Of a DNA stretch of 25,316 bases, positions 1 to 6,698 are shown piece after piece. The translations under genes and the position numbers were made by a program. The notes under the pieces are model-generated. The model did no database searches. It had not been told where the DNA came from and was given only the letters and a program-made list of their open reading frames with translations. The stretch covers positions 1 to 25,316 of the forward strand of contig JADZDV010000119.1 of NCBI GenBank assembly GCA_020850915.1. The letters are read 5' to 3'. The DNA is from Chloroflexota bacterium. GTDB lineage: Bacteria; Chloroflexota; UBA6077; JADZDV01. How positions within the stretch are numbered: position 1 is the first letter of the stretch; every line of letters begins with the position of its first letter.

Positions 1-39
1 ATCCAGAACGGCCGGCACTCGACCGGGCCGTGGAGTCAC
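1..39 (-). CDS. Possible toxin of a toxin-antitoxin pair, only the first 13 codons in the window
   Basis: A GTG overlaps the stop codon of the antitoxin-like gene (GTGA overlap at 36-39) and opens a frame that stays open to the window edge, reading VTPRPGRVPAVLD. Antitoxins of the UPF0175 type are often followed by a PIN-like (DUF3368) toxin gene, and those proteins begin with a short strand ending in an acidic residue, comparable to AVLD here. The sequence shows only the overlap and 13 open codons; the toxin identity is inferred from context. Confidence 0.3.
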   Translation of the reverse strand, partial: MTPRPGRVPAVLD

Positions 40-389
40 TCGCGCTCGCCGGCCAGCTTGCTCGCGGCCGCGCGGAGACGATCGTTCCCAAGCTGCTCCC
101 CGAGCTCCTCCAGCTCCATGGCCAGGGCGGACGGCTCCTCCAGAAGGCTAATGCGCCGGTCGACAAGCGCCTGGAGGAACGCCGCCCTTGGCAGACCGGC
201 CATTTCGGCGGCCGCGGCGGAGCCCTGGCCGCCGAGATAGGCCATGATGCCCTTCTCCAGACGTAACTCTCGCAGGCCGCGCATCGCCGCCCGCTTGAGC
301 GCCACTCCCTCCACCTCCCCGGTCAGGCCAAGGTAGGAGTGCAACTCGTCGGCCTCCTCGTCGGTGAGTCTGATGGATTTCGTCACCAT
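36..389 (-). CDS. Antitoxin-like protein with ribbon-helix-helix-like N-terminus and UPF0175-like C-terminus
   Basis: This is a 117-residue soluble protein. Residues 1-40 (MVTKSIRLTDEEADEL followed by a helix) look like a ribbon-helix-helix DNA-binding unit. Residues 42-82 (RLEKGIMAYLGGQGS, AAEMAGLPRAAFLQAL) match the pattern of UPF0175 proteins, which are predicted antitoxins. The frame extends upstream to 581, but the ATG at 387-389 is preferred because the conserved part begins there and an AAAGGGG stretch lies about ten bases upstream. The longer N-terminus is Arg-rich and low in complexity. Its stop overlaps a possible toxin start by four bases, the usual layout of a TA operon, and a recombinase remnant lies on the other side. 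The antitoxin role is inferred from family resemblance and layout. Confidence 0.65.
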   Translation of the reverse strand: MVTKSIRLTDEEADELHSYLGLTGEVEGVALKRAAMRGLRELRLEKGIMAYLGGQGSAAAAEMAGLPRAAFLQALVDRRISLLEEPSALAMELEELGEQLGNDRLRAAASKLAGERE

Positions 390-420
390 CGGACGGCCAC
401 CCCTTTCTGCTTCTCTGAGC

Positions 421-449
421 AGTGTAGAGCATCGGACGGCATCAGCCGT
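421..449 (-). promoter_or_regulatory. Possible promoter and operator of the antitoxin gene
   Basis: Read on the minus strand, TACACT (421-426) resembles a -10 box about 32 bases upstream of the ATG. A small dyad, ACGGC/GCCGT with a 4-base centre (436-449), lies just upstream of it. Ribbon-helix-helix antitoxins usually repress their own promoter through such dyads. No good -35 box is visible, so this is weak. Confidence 0.2.
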
Positions 450-591
450 GCAGCTCGCCATGCAGGCCCGGCCGAGATGAGTCAGCCCCCAGCGCACGCT
501 GTCGCGCCTGGCACGGCCTGAGCCTGGCTCGAACAGACGGACGATCCGCGTCTCGGGCGGAAGCGCGCGCCGTCTCGCCACTCAGCAGCGA

Positions 592-1042
592 CCGGTCCAG
601 AATGCAGAGACCGTGAAGCGGAGGCTGCTCGCGGAACTCGCGACCAAAGACCCTGAGCGAGGCGACATCCTGGTGCTTCTCCGGCGGGGCGCGATCAAGT
701 TTGAGGAGGCTGAGCAGCAGCGTGGCGAAATCGCAGGGGAACGGCCGCGATCCAGGAAGAGCTAAACCAAAGCCAAGGTGGGATCCACATGGTTGTGCGA
801 GCAGTGTCCGCGGGTGTCACCGTAGCTTTGGTTTAGACCGGCTGGCGAACCAGCAGGAGGTCTACAACAGCGCCGAGCTGCAGATCAGCGCGGCGACGGA
901 GCTGCTCAGGGAGCTGCGCAGGAGGCTCGACGCTAGCGTGGACGAAACGACCCGCGAGACGATCGTCCACACCCTCGTAAGACGCGTCTTGGTGCACGCG
1001 AACGGTGAGGGCTCCAACAGAACAGCGAGCGCAAGGATCTAA
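592..1042 (+). pseudogene. Remnant of a large serine recombinase, C-terminal part only, in two frames
   Basis: Two adjacent fragments look like the coiled-coil and C-terminal part of large serine recombinases. The first (frame of 601, ending TAA 763-765) reads VKRRLLAELATKDPERGD and LLRRGAIKFEEAEQQRGEI. The second, in another frame (about 841-1042), reads LLRRLRR-like helix residues ending LRELRRRLD, then ETTRETIVHTLVRRVLVHANGEG, the pattern that normally precedes the recombinase C-terminus. The catalytic resolvase domain, the recombinase domain and the zinc-ribbon cysteines are absent. The fragments are separated by a 75 bp inverted-repeat element that supplies the stop of the first. I interpret this as the decayed end of an integrase from a former mobile element. 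The left limit of the remnant is uncertain: the frame is open from 481, but homology is not evident before about 592. Confidence 0.6.
762..836. repeat. 75 bp element bounded by 12 bp inverted repeats, inside the recombinase remnant
   Basis: CTAAACCAAAGC (762-773) is perfectly inverted as GCTTTGGTTTAG (825-836), with a 51-base centre. The element lies between the two out-of-frame recombinase fragments, and its left arm contains the TAA that ends the first. No clear target-site duplication is seen at its borders, so it may be a miniature element, a recombination-site remnant or a hairpin. Confidence 0.55.
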
Positions 1043-1074
1043 CACGCTCGACGGATCGCCCAGCGATGTCTTTG

Positions 1075-1566
1075 TTAGCGGTAGTTCACGAACTGCAGGT
1101 CCACTGGGTAGTCCTGGGACTTGAGCAGCTTGATCGCGGCCTGGAGGTCGTCTTTCGACTTGCCGCTGACCCGCACCGCATCGCCCTGGATCTGAGCGCG
1201 CACCTTCGGGCACTGGTCTCGCAGGAGCTTGGAGATCTGCTTGCCCAGATCCTGCTCGATGCCCGCCTTCAGCTTCGCCGTCTGGCGGACGGTCCCTTTC
1301 GCGGCCGGCTCGACTTTGCCGAAGTCCAGCACCTTCTTCGAGATGCTGCGCCTGGCCGTCTTCTCGATCAGCACCTGGCGCACCGCCTCCAGGGTGAACT
1401 CCGTGTCGGCCGCCAGGTTGATGCTGTCCTTTTCCAGCACGACGCTGCTCCCGGTGGACTTCAGGTCGTAGCGCGTAGTGATCTCCCGCATCGTCTGGTC
1501 GACGGCATTCGTCATCTCCTGGCGATCGTACTGCGAGACGACGTCAAACGTGCTATCCGCGGCCAT
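1075..1566 (-). CDS. yajQ: YajQ family nucleotide-binding protein (UPF0234)
   Basis: This 163-residue cytosolic protein has the usual YajQ length. It starts MAADSTFDVVSQYDRQEM, has the central IRQ/LIEKTARRSISKKVLDFGK region (about 62-84), and ends with the typical PVDLQFVNYR. YajQ proteins have two RNA-recognition-like folds. Members bind nucleotides, and some have been reported to bind cyclic di-GMP and act with transcription factors; the role here is not known. The frame reaches 1608, but the ATG at 1564-1566 is preferred because it matches the family N-terminus and has AAGGAG eight bases upstream. The gene is monocistronic and divergent from the dehydratase gene. Confidence 0.93.
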   Translation of the reverse strand: MAADSTFDVVSQYDRQEMTNAVDQTMREITTRYDLKSTGSSVVLEKDSINLAADTEFTLEAVRQVLIEKTARRSISKKVLDFGKVEPAAKGTVRQTAKLKAGIEQDLGKQISKLLRDQCPKVRAQIQGDAVRVSGKSKDDLQAAIKLLKSQDYPVDLQFVNYR

Positions 1567-1646
1567 CTGGAAGCTCCTTATCAAGAGTACTGGACGCCGC
1601 TGGGTCACGGCGCTGGCCCATCGCGCGGGCGGTGTGCGACAGTCTT

Positions 1647-1669
1647 GTCAAGGAGGAGTGTACCTTGAC
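1647..1669. promoter_or_regulatory. Dyad in the divergent yajQ/dehydratase spacer
   Basis: GTCAAGG (1647-1653) and CCTTGAC (1663-1669) form a perfect 7 bp inverted repeat around a 9-base centre, in the spacer between two divergent genes. It could be an operator. No convincing -35/-10 pair was found nearby on either strand. Confidence 0.25.
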
Positions 1670-1735
1670 CGCTGCGCCGGGAGCCGGGCGCGACGACTGA
1701 TGGGACGCTGAGAGAAACCTTCGAGGAGAGCCGCC

Positions 1736-2740
1736 GTGCGCGTTCCGGCCACAATCGCCGATCTGACTTTGAGCGACGTGCTCGCGGCCCGTCAGAGGAT
1801 CGCTCCGTGCCTCCGCCCCACCCAGCTTGCAGAGGCGCCTGCCCTCTCCGAGACGCTCGATATGGAGATTCGTCTGAAGTGCGAGAGTCAGCAGCCGATC
1901 GGCGCGTTCAAGGTCCGTGGCGGCGTCAGTCTCGTGTCGGCGATTCAGGCCGGGGCTGAGTCGAGCCCCGCCGGTTTCTGCACCGCCTCCACGGGCAACC
2001 ACGGCCAGTCGATCGCCTTCGCAGCGCGCCGGTTCGGCTATCGGGCCGTCGTCTTCGCCCCTGAAGACTGCAACCCGATCAAAGCGGACTCGATGCGACG
2101 CCTTGGCGCGGAGCTGGTGCTGGTAGGACGAGACTTCGACGAAGCACGAGAAGCCGCGGAGCGCGCGGCGTGTGAGCGCGGCTACCGTTTCGTCCACCCC
2201 GTGCACGAGCCGCTGATGGTGGCCGGCGTCGCCACGGCGACACTCGAGATCGTCGAGGACTGGCCTGACGTCGAGGCGATCGTGGTGCCGATCGGCGCCG
2301 GCAGCGGCGCGTGCGGCGCCTGCCTGGTAGCCGGCGCCGTGCGCCCGGGCATCGAGGTGATCGGCGTCCAGGCGCGCGGCGCCCCCGCGTTCCACAACTC
2401 CTGGCAGAGCGGCGTTCCCATGCAGACAGAGCGCGCCGACACGTTTGCTGAGGGTGTAGCCACCCGAGTCGCCTTCCAGCAGCCGGTGGACTTCCTCCGA
2501 GGACGGCTCGCGGATCTCGTGCTGGTGTCTGACCGCCAGATTCGGACCGCCATGGTGGAGTTGCTGCGGCACGCCCACCAGCTCTCCGAAAGCGCTGGCG
2601 CCGCGGCACTCGCCGCCGTCAGGCGTCCAGAGCTGCACAGCAGACTCGTCGGTCGCAAGGTTGCCCTGATGCTCAGCGGAGCGAACGTCACGCCCGAGGC
2701 GCTCCGCGACACACTCGACATCGTCCTGCCAGACCGTTGA
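1736..2740 (+). CDS. PLP-dependent threonine/serine dehydratase, catabolic type without ACT domain
   Basis: This 334-residue fold-type II PLP enzyme is expected to deaminate L-threonine or L-serine to 2-oxobutyrate or pyruvate in the cytosol. The PLP lysine is K59 in PIGAFKVRGG. The substrate loop is STGNHGQ (85-91), the phosphate-binding Gly-rich loop is GAGSGACG (187-194), and a conserved SESAGAAALAA segment (284-294) contacts the pyridine ring. There is no C-terminal ACT regulatory domain, so it resembles TdcB-like enzymes rather than IlvA. Serine racemase or threo-3-hydroxyaspartate dehydratase activity cannot be excluded from sequence. It starts with GTG, with GAGGAG seven bases upstream (1723-1728). 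A small element has inserted exactly at the stop codon. Confidence 0.88.
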   Translation: MRVPATIADLTLSDVLAARQRIAPCLRPTQLAEAPALSETLDMEIRLKCESQQPIGAFKVRGGVSLVSAIQAGAESSPAGFCTASTGNHGQSIAFAARRFGYRAVVFAPEDCNPIKADSMRRLGAELVLVGRDFDEAREAAERAACERGYRFVHPVHEPLMVAGVATATLEIVEDWPDVEAIVVPIGAGSGACGACLVAGAVRPGIEVIGVQARGAPAFHNSWQSGVPMQTERADTFAEGVATRVAFQQPVDFLRGRLADLVLVSDRQIRTAMVELLRHAHQLSESAGAAALAAVRRPELHSRLVGRKVALMLSGANVTPEALRDTLDIVLPDR

Positions 2741-2824
2741 GGGTGCGCCCGAACGTTGGCGCGGCGTGATCGACGGACCGGCAGGGGCAGCCGCTGCCCG
2801 ATTCAACACGAGTTGGGCGCACCC
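2741..2824. mobile_element. 84 bp MITE-like element with 10 bp terminal inverted repeats and 9 bp target duplication
   Basis: The left end GGGTGCGCCC (2741-2750) is perfectly inverted as GGGCGCACCC (2815-2824). The element is flanked on both sides by the same 9 bases, GACCGTTGA (2732-2740 and 2825-2833), as expected for a target-site duplication. The left copy is the last two codons and stop of the dehydratase gene, so the reading frame was not damaged. The interior has no coding capacity but holds a hairpin, GGGCAG/CTGCCC (2785-2799), which may end transcription between the convergent dehydratase and ccm genes. It is too short to be autonomous; a 9 bp duplication fits transposases such as those of the IS4 or IS1 groups, but the mobilising family is unknown. 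Confidence 0.75.
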
Positions 2825-2885
2825 GACCGTTGATCTCAGACGGCCCCAAAGGTCGCTGACACCAGCGGTCACGGCAGCACGCCGA

Positions 2886-3089
2886 TCAACTCCCGCTGGG
2901 CGCCCGTTCACTCTCCACGCTCGGGCCGTTCGCAGAGGCATCCGGCGCCGGGGTTTCCGGCGCCTGGCCGAGCCGATCGAGCTCCCGCCTGGCAGCGCGC
3001 AGCCGCGCATCCAGCGTGTAGACGTAGTAGCTCAGACCGATCAGGGTGACCAGCAGAGCGGCGACAAAATACACCGTGTTGGCTGGCAT
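2886..3089 (-). CDS. ccmD: CcmD-like small membrane protein of heme export
   Basis: This 67-residue protein has one N-terminal membrane segment (about residues 5-24, VYFVAALLVTLIGLSYYVYT), a basic amphipathic stretch (LDARLRAARRELDRL) and an acidic Ser/Pro-rich tail. That is the shape of CcmD, which helps release heme-loaded CcmE from the CcmABC complex. CcmD sequences are poorly conserved, so the call rests on size, topology and its place directly after ccmC. The frame extends upstream inside ccmC, but the ATG at 3087-3089 follows the ccmC stop by one base, which suggests translational coupling. It is the last gene of the cluster. Confidence 0.75.
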   Translation of the reverse strand: MPANTVYFVAALLVTLIGLSYYVYTLDARLRAARRELDRLGQAPETPAPDASANGPSVESERAPSGS

Positions 3090-3090
3090 C

Positions 3091-3774
3091 TCAGGCTGCC
3101 CCGGCGAACTCTGCCGCCATCGTCCGTTCGCGGATCTGCGCCCGCTCCTCTTCCAGCCGCAGGCGCTGCTGCACCAGGTACACATAGAAGACGGTGAATG
3201 AGACGAGCGACAGCAGCAGGGTGTAGAGCATGGCGGGCGGCATTGCCGGGCCGCCGGCCGCCAGCGCAACCGGTCCCGGATGCTGGCCACGCCACCACGT
3301 CACGGACAGGTGGATGATCGGCACATCCACGAAGCCAACGATCCCGAGCACGGCCGCGTACCGTGCGCCCTGCGCTTCGTCCGTGACGTACGTTCGGATC
3401 ATCACGTACGCCAGGTAGATGAACCACAGCACGAGCGTGCTGGTCAGGCGGGCGTCCCAGACCCACCAGGTCCCCCAGATCGGTCGGCCCCAGAGGGACC
3501 CGGTAATCAGGACCAGGGTGGTGAACACCACACCAACCTCGCCAGACGCCCGCCCGACCCGGTCCCACCGCTCGTCGCGACGGAACAGGTAGACCACACT
3601 GGCGATGAACACGACGAAGAATGCCAGGTAGGCAACCCACGCCATCGGGACATGCGTGTAGTAGATCTTCTGCGCCGGCCCCTGAATGGCATCTGTCGGC
3701 GCATAGCCAAACATCGCCAGAGCGGTGAGCGCCAGTCCGGCGAGGGCGCTGATGCCGAGGGCAGTCAATCGCAT
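3091..3774 (-). CDS. ccmC: CcmC heme-handling membrane protein
   Basis: This 227-residue protein has six predicted membrane segments. It carries the tryptophan-rich heme-handling motif WGTWWVWDARLTS (100-112) and two candidate axial histidines, H41 (YYTHVP) and H155 (PIIHLS), in the expected loops. In System I, CcmC presents heme to CcmE outside the membrane. The long charged C-terminal helix (RLEEERAQIRERTMAAE) is on the cytoplasmic side. The ATG lies six bases after the ccmB stop, and the gene is followed by ccmD after one base. Confidence 0.95.
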   Translation of the reverse strand: MRLTALGISALAGLALTALAMFGYAPTDAIQGPAQKIYYTHVPMAWVAYLAFFVVFIASVVYLFRRDERWDRVGRASGEVGVVFTTLVLITGSLWGRPIWGTWWVWDARLTSTLVLWFIYLAYVMIRTYVTDEAQGARYAAVLGIVGFVDVPIIHLSVTWWRGQHPGPVALAAGGPAMPPAMLYTLLLSLVSFTVFYVYLVQQRLRLEEERAQIRERTMAAEFAGAA

Positions 3775-3780
3775 GGAGAA

Positions 3781-4452
3781 CTATGCCTCCACCACCACTT
3801 CAAAAACCAGGACCGAGAGCGTTAGGAAAACGGCGTCAAACGCGGCCAGGAGTCCCAACCAGGGCAGCGACTCGCCGCCAGGTCCAACCATCGCTTCAGC
3901 CGACGCCTTGACCGCCGCGATGAGCACCGGCACGGCCAGCGGAAAGAGCAGGATTGGCAGCATCACTTCCCTGGCCCGGGTGTTGGCGGCCATCGCCGCC
4001 AGCAGCGTCCCGACGCCCGCGAAGCCGAGCGTCCCGAGGACGGTCGTCAGGGCCATCGCGGACCAGCTCAGCTCGACGTTGAACAGCGCCACGAACAGCG
4101 GCAAGCTGATCGCTTCGACCAGCCCCATGAAGGTGGCGTTGGCCAGCAGCTTCGCCACGTAGAGCGCGCTCGGATCGACTGGCGCCAGGAGGATCCCCTC
4201 GAGCGTGCCGCGGTCCTTCTCCCTGGCGAACGCCCGGCCCAGCGTCAGGACGCCGGCGAAGGTGAAGGTCACCCAGAGGACGCCTGGCGCAACCGAGAGC
4301 CGCGTCGGCCCCTGAAGGTCCAGGGCAAAGTTGAACAGCACCAGCACCAGCAGCGCGAACACAAGACTGGCGTTCAGCACCTCTTTGGAGCGTGCCTCGG
4401 CCACCAGGTCCTTGCGATAGAGGGCCAGGACCTTCCGCGCGGTCGCCGTCAC
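3781..4452 (-). CDS. ccmB: CcmB heme exporter permease
   Basis: This 223-residue protein with about six hydrophobic segments is the usual CcmB length. Recognisable parts are the N-terminal RKDLVAEARSKE, then FAREKDRGTLEGILLAPVD (about 75-93), which resembles the coupling region of CcmB that faces the ATPase. CcmB is the membrane part of the CcmAB transporter, which powers release of holo-CcmE. It starts with GTG, overlapping the ccmA stop by four bases. Confidence 0.93.
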   Translation of the reverse strand: MTATARKVLALYRKDLVAEARSKEVLNASLVFALLVLVLFNFALDLQGPTRLSVAPGVLWVTFTFAGVLTLGRAFAREKDRGTLEGILLAPVDPSALYVAKLLANATFMGLVEAISLPLFVALFNVELSWSAMALTTVLGTLGFAGVGTLLAAMAANTRAREVMLPILLFPLAVPVLIAAVKASAEAMVGPGGESLPWLGLLAAFDAVFLTLSVLVFEVVVEA

Positions 4453-5180
4453 CGTGCGACCGGTCCGCCGCTGAACAGCTCTCGCAGATCGCGCTCCTCC
4501 AGCACTTCGATCGGTCCCAGGAGCTGCGCCTTACCACCCAGGATGACAGCGGCGGAGGTACAGGTGCGGCGCGCCTGGGCCAGATTGTGCGTCGCCACCA
4601 GCACGGCACGCCCACCACGGTCTTCGGCCAGCAGCTCCGCCAGCAGCTCGAACGCCTGGAGGTCGAGGCCGGTGTCTGGCTCGTCCAGCAGCAGCAGCGG
4701 CGGTCGGTGGAGCACCGCCCGAGCGATCGCCAGCCGCTGTTGCTGCCCGCGCGAGAGGGCGCCCACCCGGCGGCTGGCGAGGTCGAGCAGCGCCACGCGC
4801 TCGAGCGCCTCCCGCACCATCTCCGGCAGGTTCGGCAGGTCGTAGAGCGTGCCGTAGAGACGGAGGTTCTCCTCCGCCGTCAGCTCGTCATAGAGATAGG
4901 TCTGATGTCCCAGCAGGCCAAGCCGCCGCTTCGCCTCGGCCGACCGCGTGCGTGAGGCGACGCCACAGACGAGCACCTCGCCGGCGGTCGGTCGGAGCAG
5001 CCCAGCGATGAGCCGCAGCAGCGTCGTCTTGCCGGCGCCGTTCGGACCGAACAGGGCGACTCGGTCACCAGGCCGAAGCGTCAGATCAACGCCGCGCAGC
5101 ACCGGCGCCGCGCCGTAGTGGAAGCGTAGTCCCCGAACCACCAGCGGCGCGGCACTATCCAGAGCTCTCTCCGCTCGCAA
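4449..5180 (-). CDS. ccmA: CcmA heme exporter ATP-binding protein
   Basis: This is an ABC ATPase of about 243 residues from the chosen start. It shows Walker A GPNGAGKT (45-52), the signature LSRGQQQR (142-149), Walker B LLLLDEPD (162-169) and the switch histidine in ATHN (H198). It pairs with CcmB in the CcmABCD complex and acts at the cytoplasmic face. The start is uncertain because no in-frame ATG exists nearby. TTG at 5178-5180 overlaps the upstream gene; GTG at 5139-5141 would give about 230 residues but starts very close to the first strand of the domain. Neither has a clear ribosome-binding site, so coupling to the preceding gene is likely. Confidence 0.92.
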   Translation of the reverse strand: MRAERALDSAAPLVVRGLRFHYGAAPVLRGVDLTLRPGDRVALFGPNGAGKTTLLRLIAGLLRPTAGEVLVCGVASRTRSAEAKRRLGLLGHQTYLYDELTAEENLRLYGTLYDLPNLPEMVREALERVALLDLASRRVGALSRGQQQRLAIARAVLHRPPLLLLDEPDTGLDLQAFELLAELLAEDRGGRAVLVATHNLAQARRTCTSAAVILGGKAQLLGPIEVLEERDLRELFSGGPVAR

Positions 5181-6345
5181 CCGCCCGTCGAAGCGCCAGC
5201 AGTTGCTCCTTGGCCGAGGCCCGCTGGCGCTCGTACTCGCCCAACGGCACCTCCCCCGCCTCGTGTCGCTCATCCAGACGCGCGATCTCCAGCAGCAGGC
5301 GCATCCGCTGCGCCTCGGCGTCAGCACCGCTCCCCACCGCCACCATGGCCGCCCGTGGCATGCCGCGTCGCGCCAGGGCGAGCCCGAGACCGACCACCAG
5401 CAGCGCCGCGCCCGACACAACCGCCCACGGGACCGTCTGCTCCTCACCATCCGCCGCCATGGGCAGTCCGCCCAGGGTCACCTTCAGCTCTGTCCCGCGA
5501 GGCAGGTTCTGGCCTGCGAAGGCGAGGTAGTTCTGGCCGGCGAGCTGAGCAGGCCCCTGTGCCGTCAGTTGGGGACTGTTGACGGTCAGCCCGACGTCCG
5601 GCACATAGAAGGTAAAGCTCTGGGTCGGGAAGTCCAGCCTGGTGGCGATCTCGGCGGACCCCCGGCTGAAGCTCACCAGGTAGCTGAAAGCGACCTGGCG
5701 GCGACCGGGCAACAGCGGGCTGGCGCTGCCGACTGCGCCGGGCACCAGCAGCAGGTCACCGGGCAGAAAGCCGGCTTCCGGCTGGACGTCGCTGGCGCCG
5801 GTCGGCAGGAAGAAGCGCAGGGTCAGCGGCGTCGCGCCATCGCGGGTGGCCGGGACCACGGTCTGCTGGCCGGCGTTGACGACCGACCCCATCTGGCGGA
5901 CCGCCAGCGAGTTCGGCTCGACGCCGACAACCATCATCGCCAGCCGCTCGAACGCCACCATGTCGCGGCTGTCGGTGGCGTCGTAGACCGCCAGATCCGA
6001 TTGCTGGGAGCTACTGTCGCCGAACGAGACCGGGCGCGGCGGAAAGTACGTCACGCCCTGGTACAGGGCGACCGGGATGTAGATGATGCTTGGGTTCGTG
6101 TCCAGGCCCTCGAATCGGTAGTGGCCTTCAGCATCCGTTGTAGCCTGCCATTCGCCGATCTTGCTTCGATCCACCACGGCGTGCAGCGTGATGGCCAACC
6201 CAGCCGGCACTGCGCCGTTCGGCGTCGCGTTCTGGACTCTGCCTTCGATCACGCCTGGGCCCGCGGCGGCCTGGGCTTCCACCGCTTGCGCACTGGCTCG
6301 GCCGAGCATCGCCAGCAGCGCGAGCGCCAGCAGGAGCCTCGTCAT
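5155..6345 (-). CDS. Exported, membrane-anchored protein with carboxypeptidase-regulatory-like domain, embedded in the ccm operon
   Basis: A 396-residue protein. Residues 1-21 form a signal peptide. Residues 31-85 (VIEGRVQNAT, DAEGHYRFEGL) look like a carboxypeptidase-regulatory or transthyretin-like beta-sandwich. A beta-rich region to about 300 follows (NLPRGTELKVTLGGLP at 280-294), then one membrane segment (about 306-325) and a cytoplasmic helical tail. The tail, LLEIARLDERHEAGEVPLGEYERQRASAKEQL (given in pieces: 351-368, 369-382), resembles the CcmI-type tail of the neighbouring small protein. It overlaps the CcmI-like gene by four bases (ATGA) and precedes ccmA, so it is probably an accessory of cytochrome maturation or heme export. 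The function is unknown to me. Confidence 0.8.
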   Translation of the reverse strand: MTRLLLALALLAMLGRASAQAVEAQAAAGPGVIEGRVQNATPNGAVPAGLAITLHAVVDRSKIGEWQATTDAEGHYRFEGLDTNPSIIYIPVALYQGVTYFPPRPVSFGDSSSQQSDLAVYDATDSRDMVAFERLAMMVVGVEPNSLAVRQMGSVVNAGQQTVVPATRDGATPLTLRFFLPTGASDVQPEAGFLPGDLLLVPGAVGSASPLLPGRRQVAFSYLVSFSRGSAEIATRLDFPTQSFTFYVPDVGLTVNSPQLTAQGPAQLAGQNYLAFAGQNLPRGTELKVTLGGLPMAADGEEQTVPWAVVSGAALLVVGLGLALARRGMPRAAMVAVGSGADAEAQRMRLLLEIARLDERHEAGEVPLGEYERQRASAKEQLLALRRAVASGESSG

Positions 6346-6698
6346 GACGTCGCGGGCTCCTGCTGCTCGGCCCGCGTGGCCGTGAGCGCCCGGCGGACGA
6401 CCGCGATCTCCCGCTCGATCTCCACCTCCAGCTCCTCGTCTCGCCGCTCCTCGGAGCGGAGCAGGTCGGCCGCCTCGCTCAGCAGGCGCGTCTTCATCAG
6501 GGCCGCGTCTTCGGGCGTCAGCTTGCCAACGCGCTCGTCGAACTCGATGTCCACGACCTGGCGGTAGATCGCGTGGCGGTCCGGTGTCCGCGCGGCGGTG
6601 CCGCGCTCCGCGGCTCGGCTGCGCGCCCAGATGGGGTACAGGACGAACACGACGGCAACTAGCCCGAGCATCACACCCGCCAGCGCCCAGGCGCTCAC
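6342..6698 (-). CDS. CcmI-like short protein with one membrane segment
   Basis: This 118-residue protein has an N-terminal membrane helix (4-22) and a soluble helical part with IEFDERVGKLTPEDAALMKTR (51-71, an acidic/Gly-Lys-Leu motif). That pattern matches the first part of CcmI, where a membrane segment is followed by a leucine-zipper-like helix. The long TPR domain of CcmI, which binds apocytochrome, is absent. The GTG start (6696-6698) overlaps the ccmH stop; the longer open frame upstream is a shadow of ccmH. It probably helps CcmH and CcmF in heme ligation, which is inferred from position. Confidence 0.75.
   Translation of the reverse strand: MSAWALAGVMLGLVAVVFVLYPIWARSRAAERGTAARTPDRHAIYRQVVDIEFDERVGKLTPEDAALMKTRLLSEAADLLRSEERRDEELEVEIEREIAVVRRALTATRAEQQEPATS

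Noticed and set aside
2741..2824. A simple intrinsic terminator
   Set aside because: The arms are 64 bases apart, there is no T-run, and the directly repeated nonamer outside the arms fits insertion better; the inner hairpin may still end transcription.
1553..3010. 485-codon minus-strand frame across the dehydratase gene
   Set aside because: It is antisense to a gene with an intact PLP site and runs through the small element; no recognisable domain.
5203..6567. 454-codon plus-strand frame across the exported ccm protein
   Set aside because: Antisense shadow rich in Arg, Gln and His; the minus frame has a signal peptide, membrane helix and four-base overlap with its neighbour.
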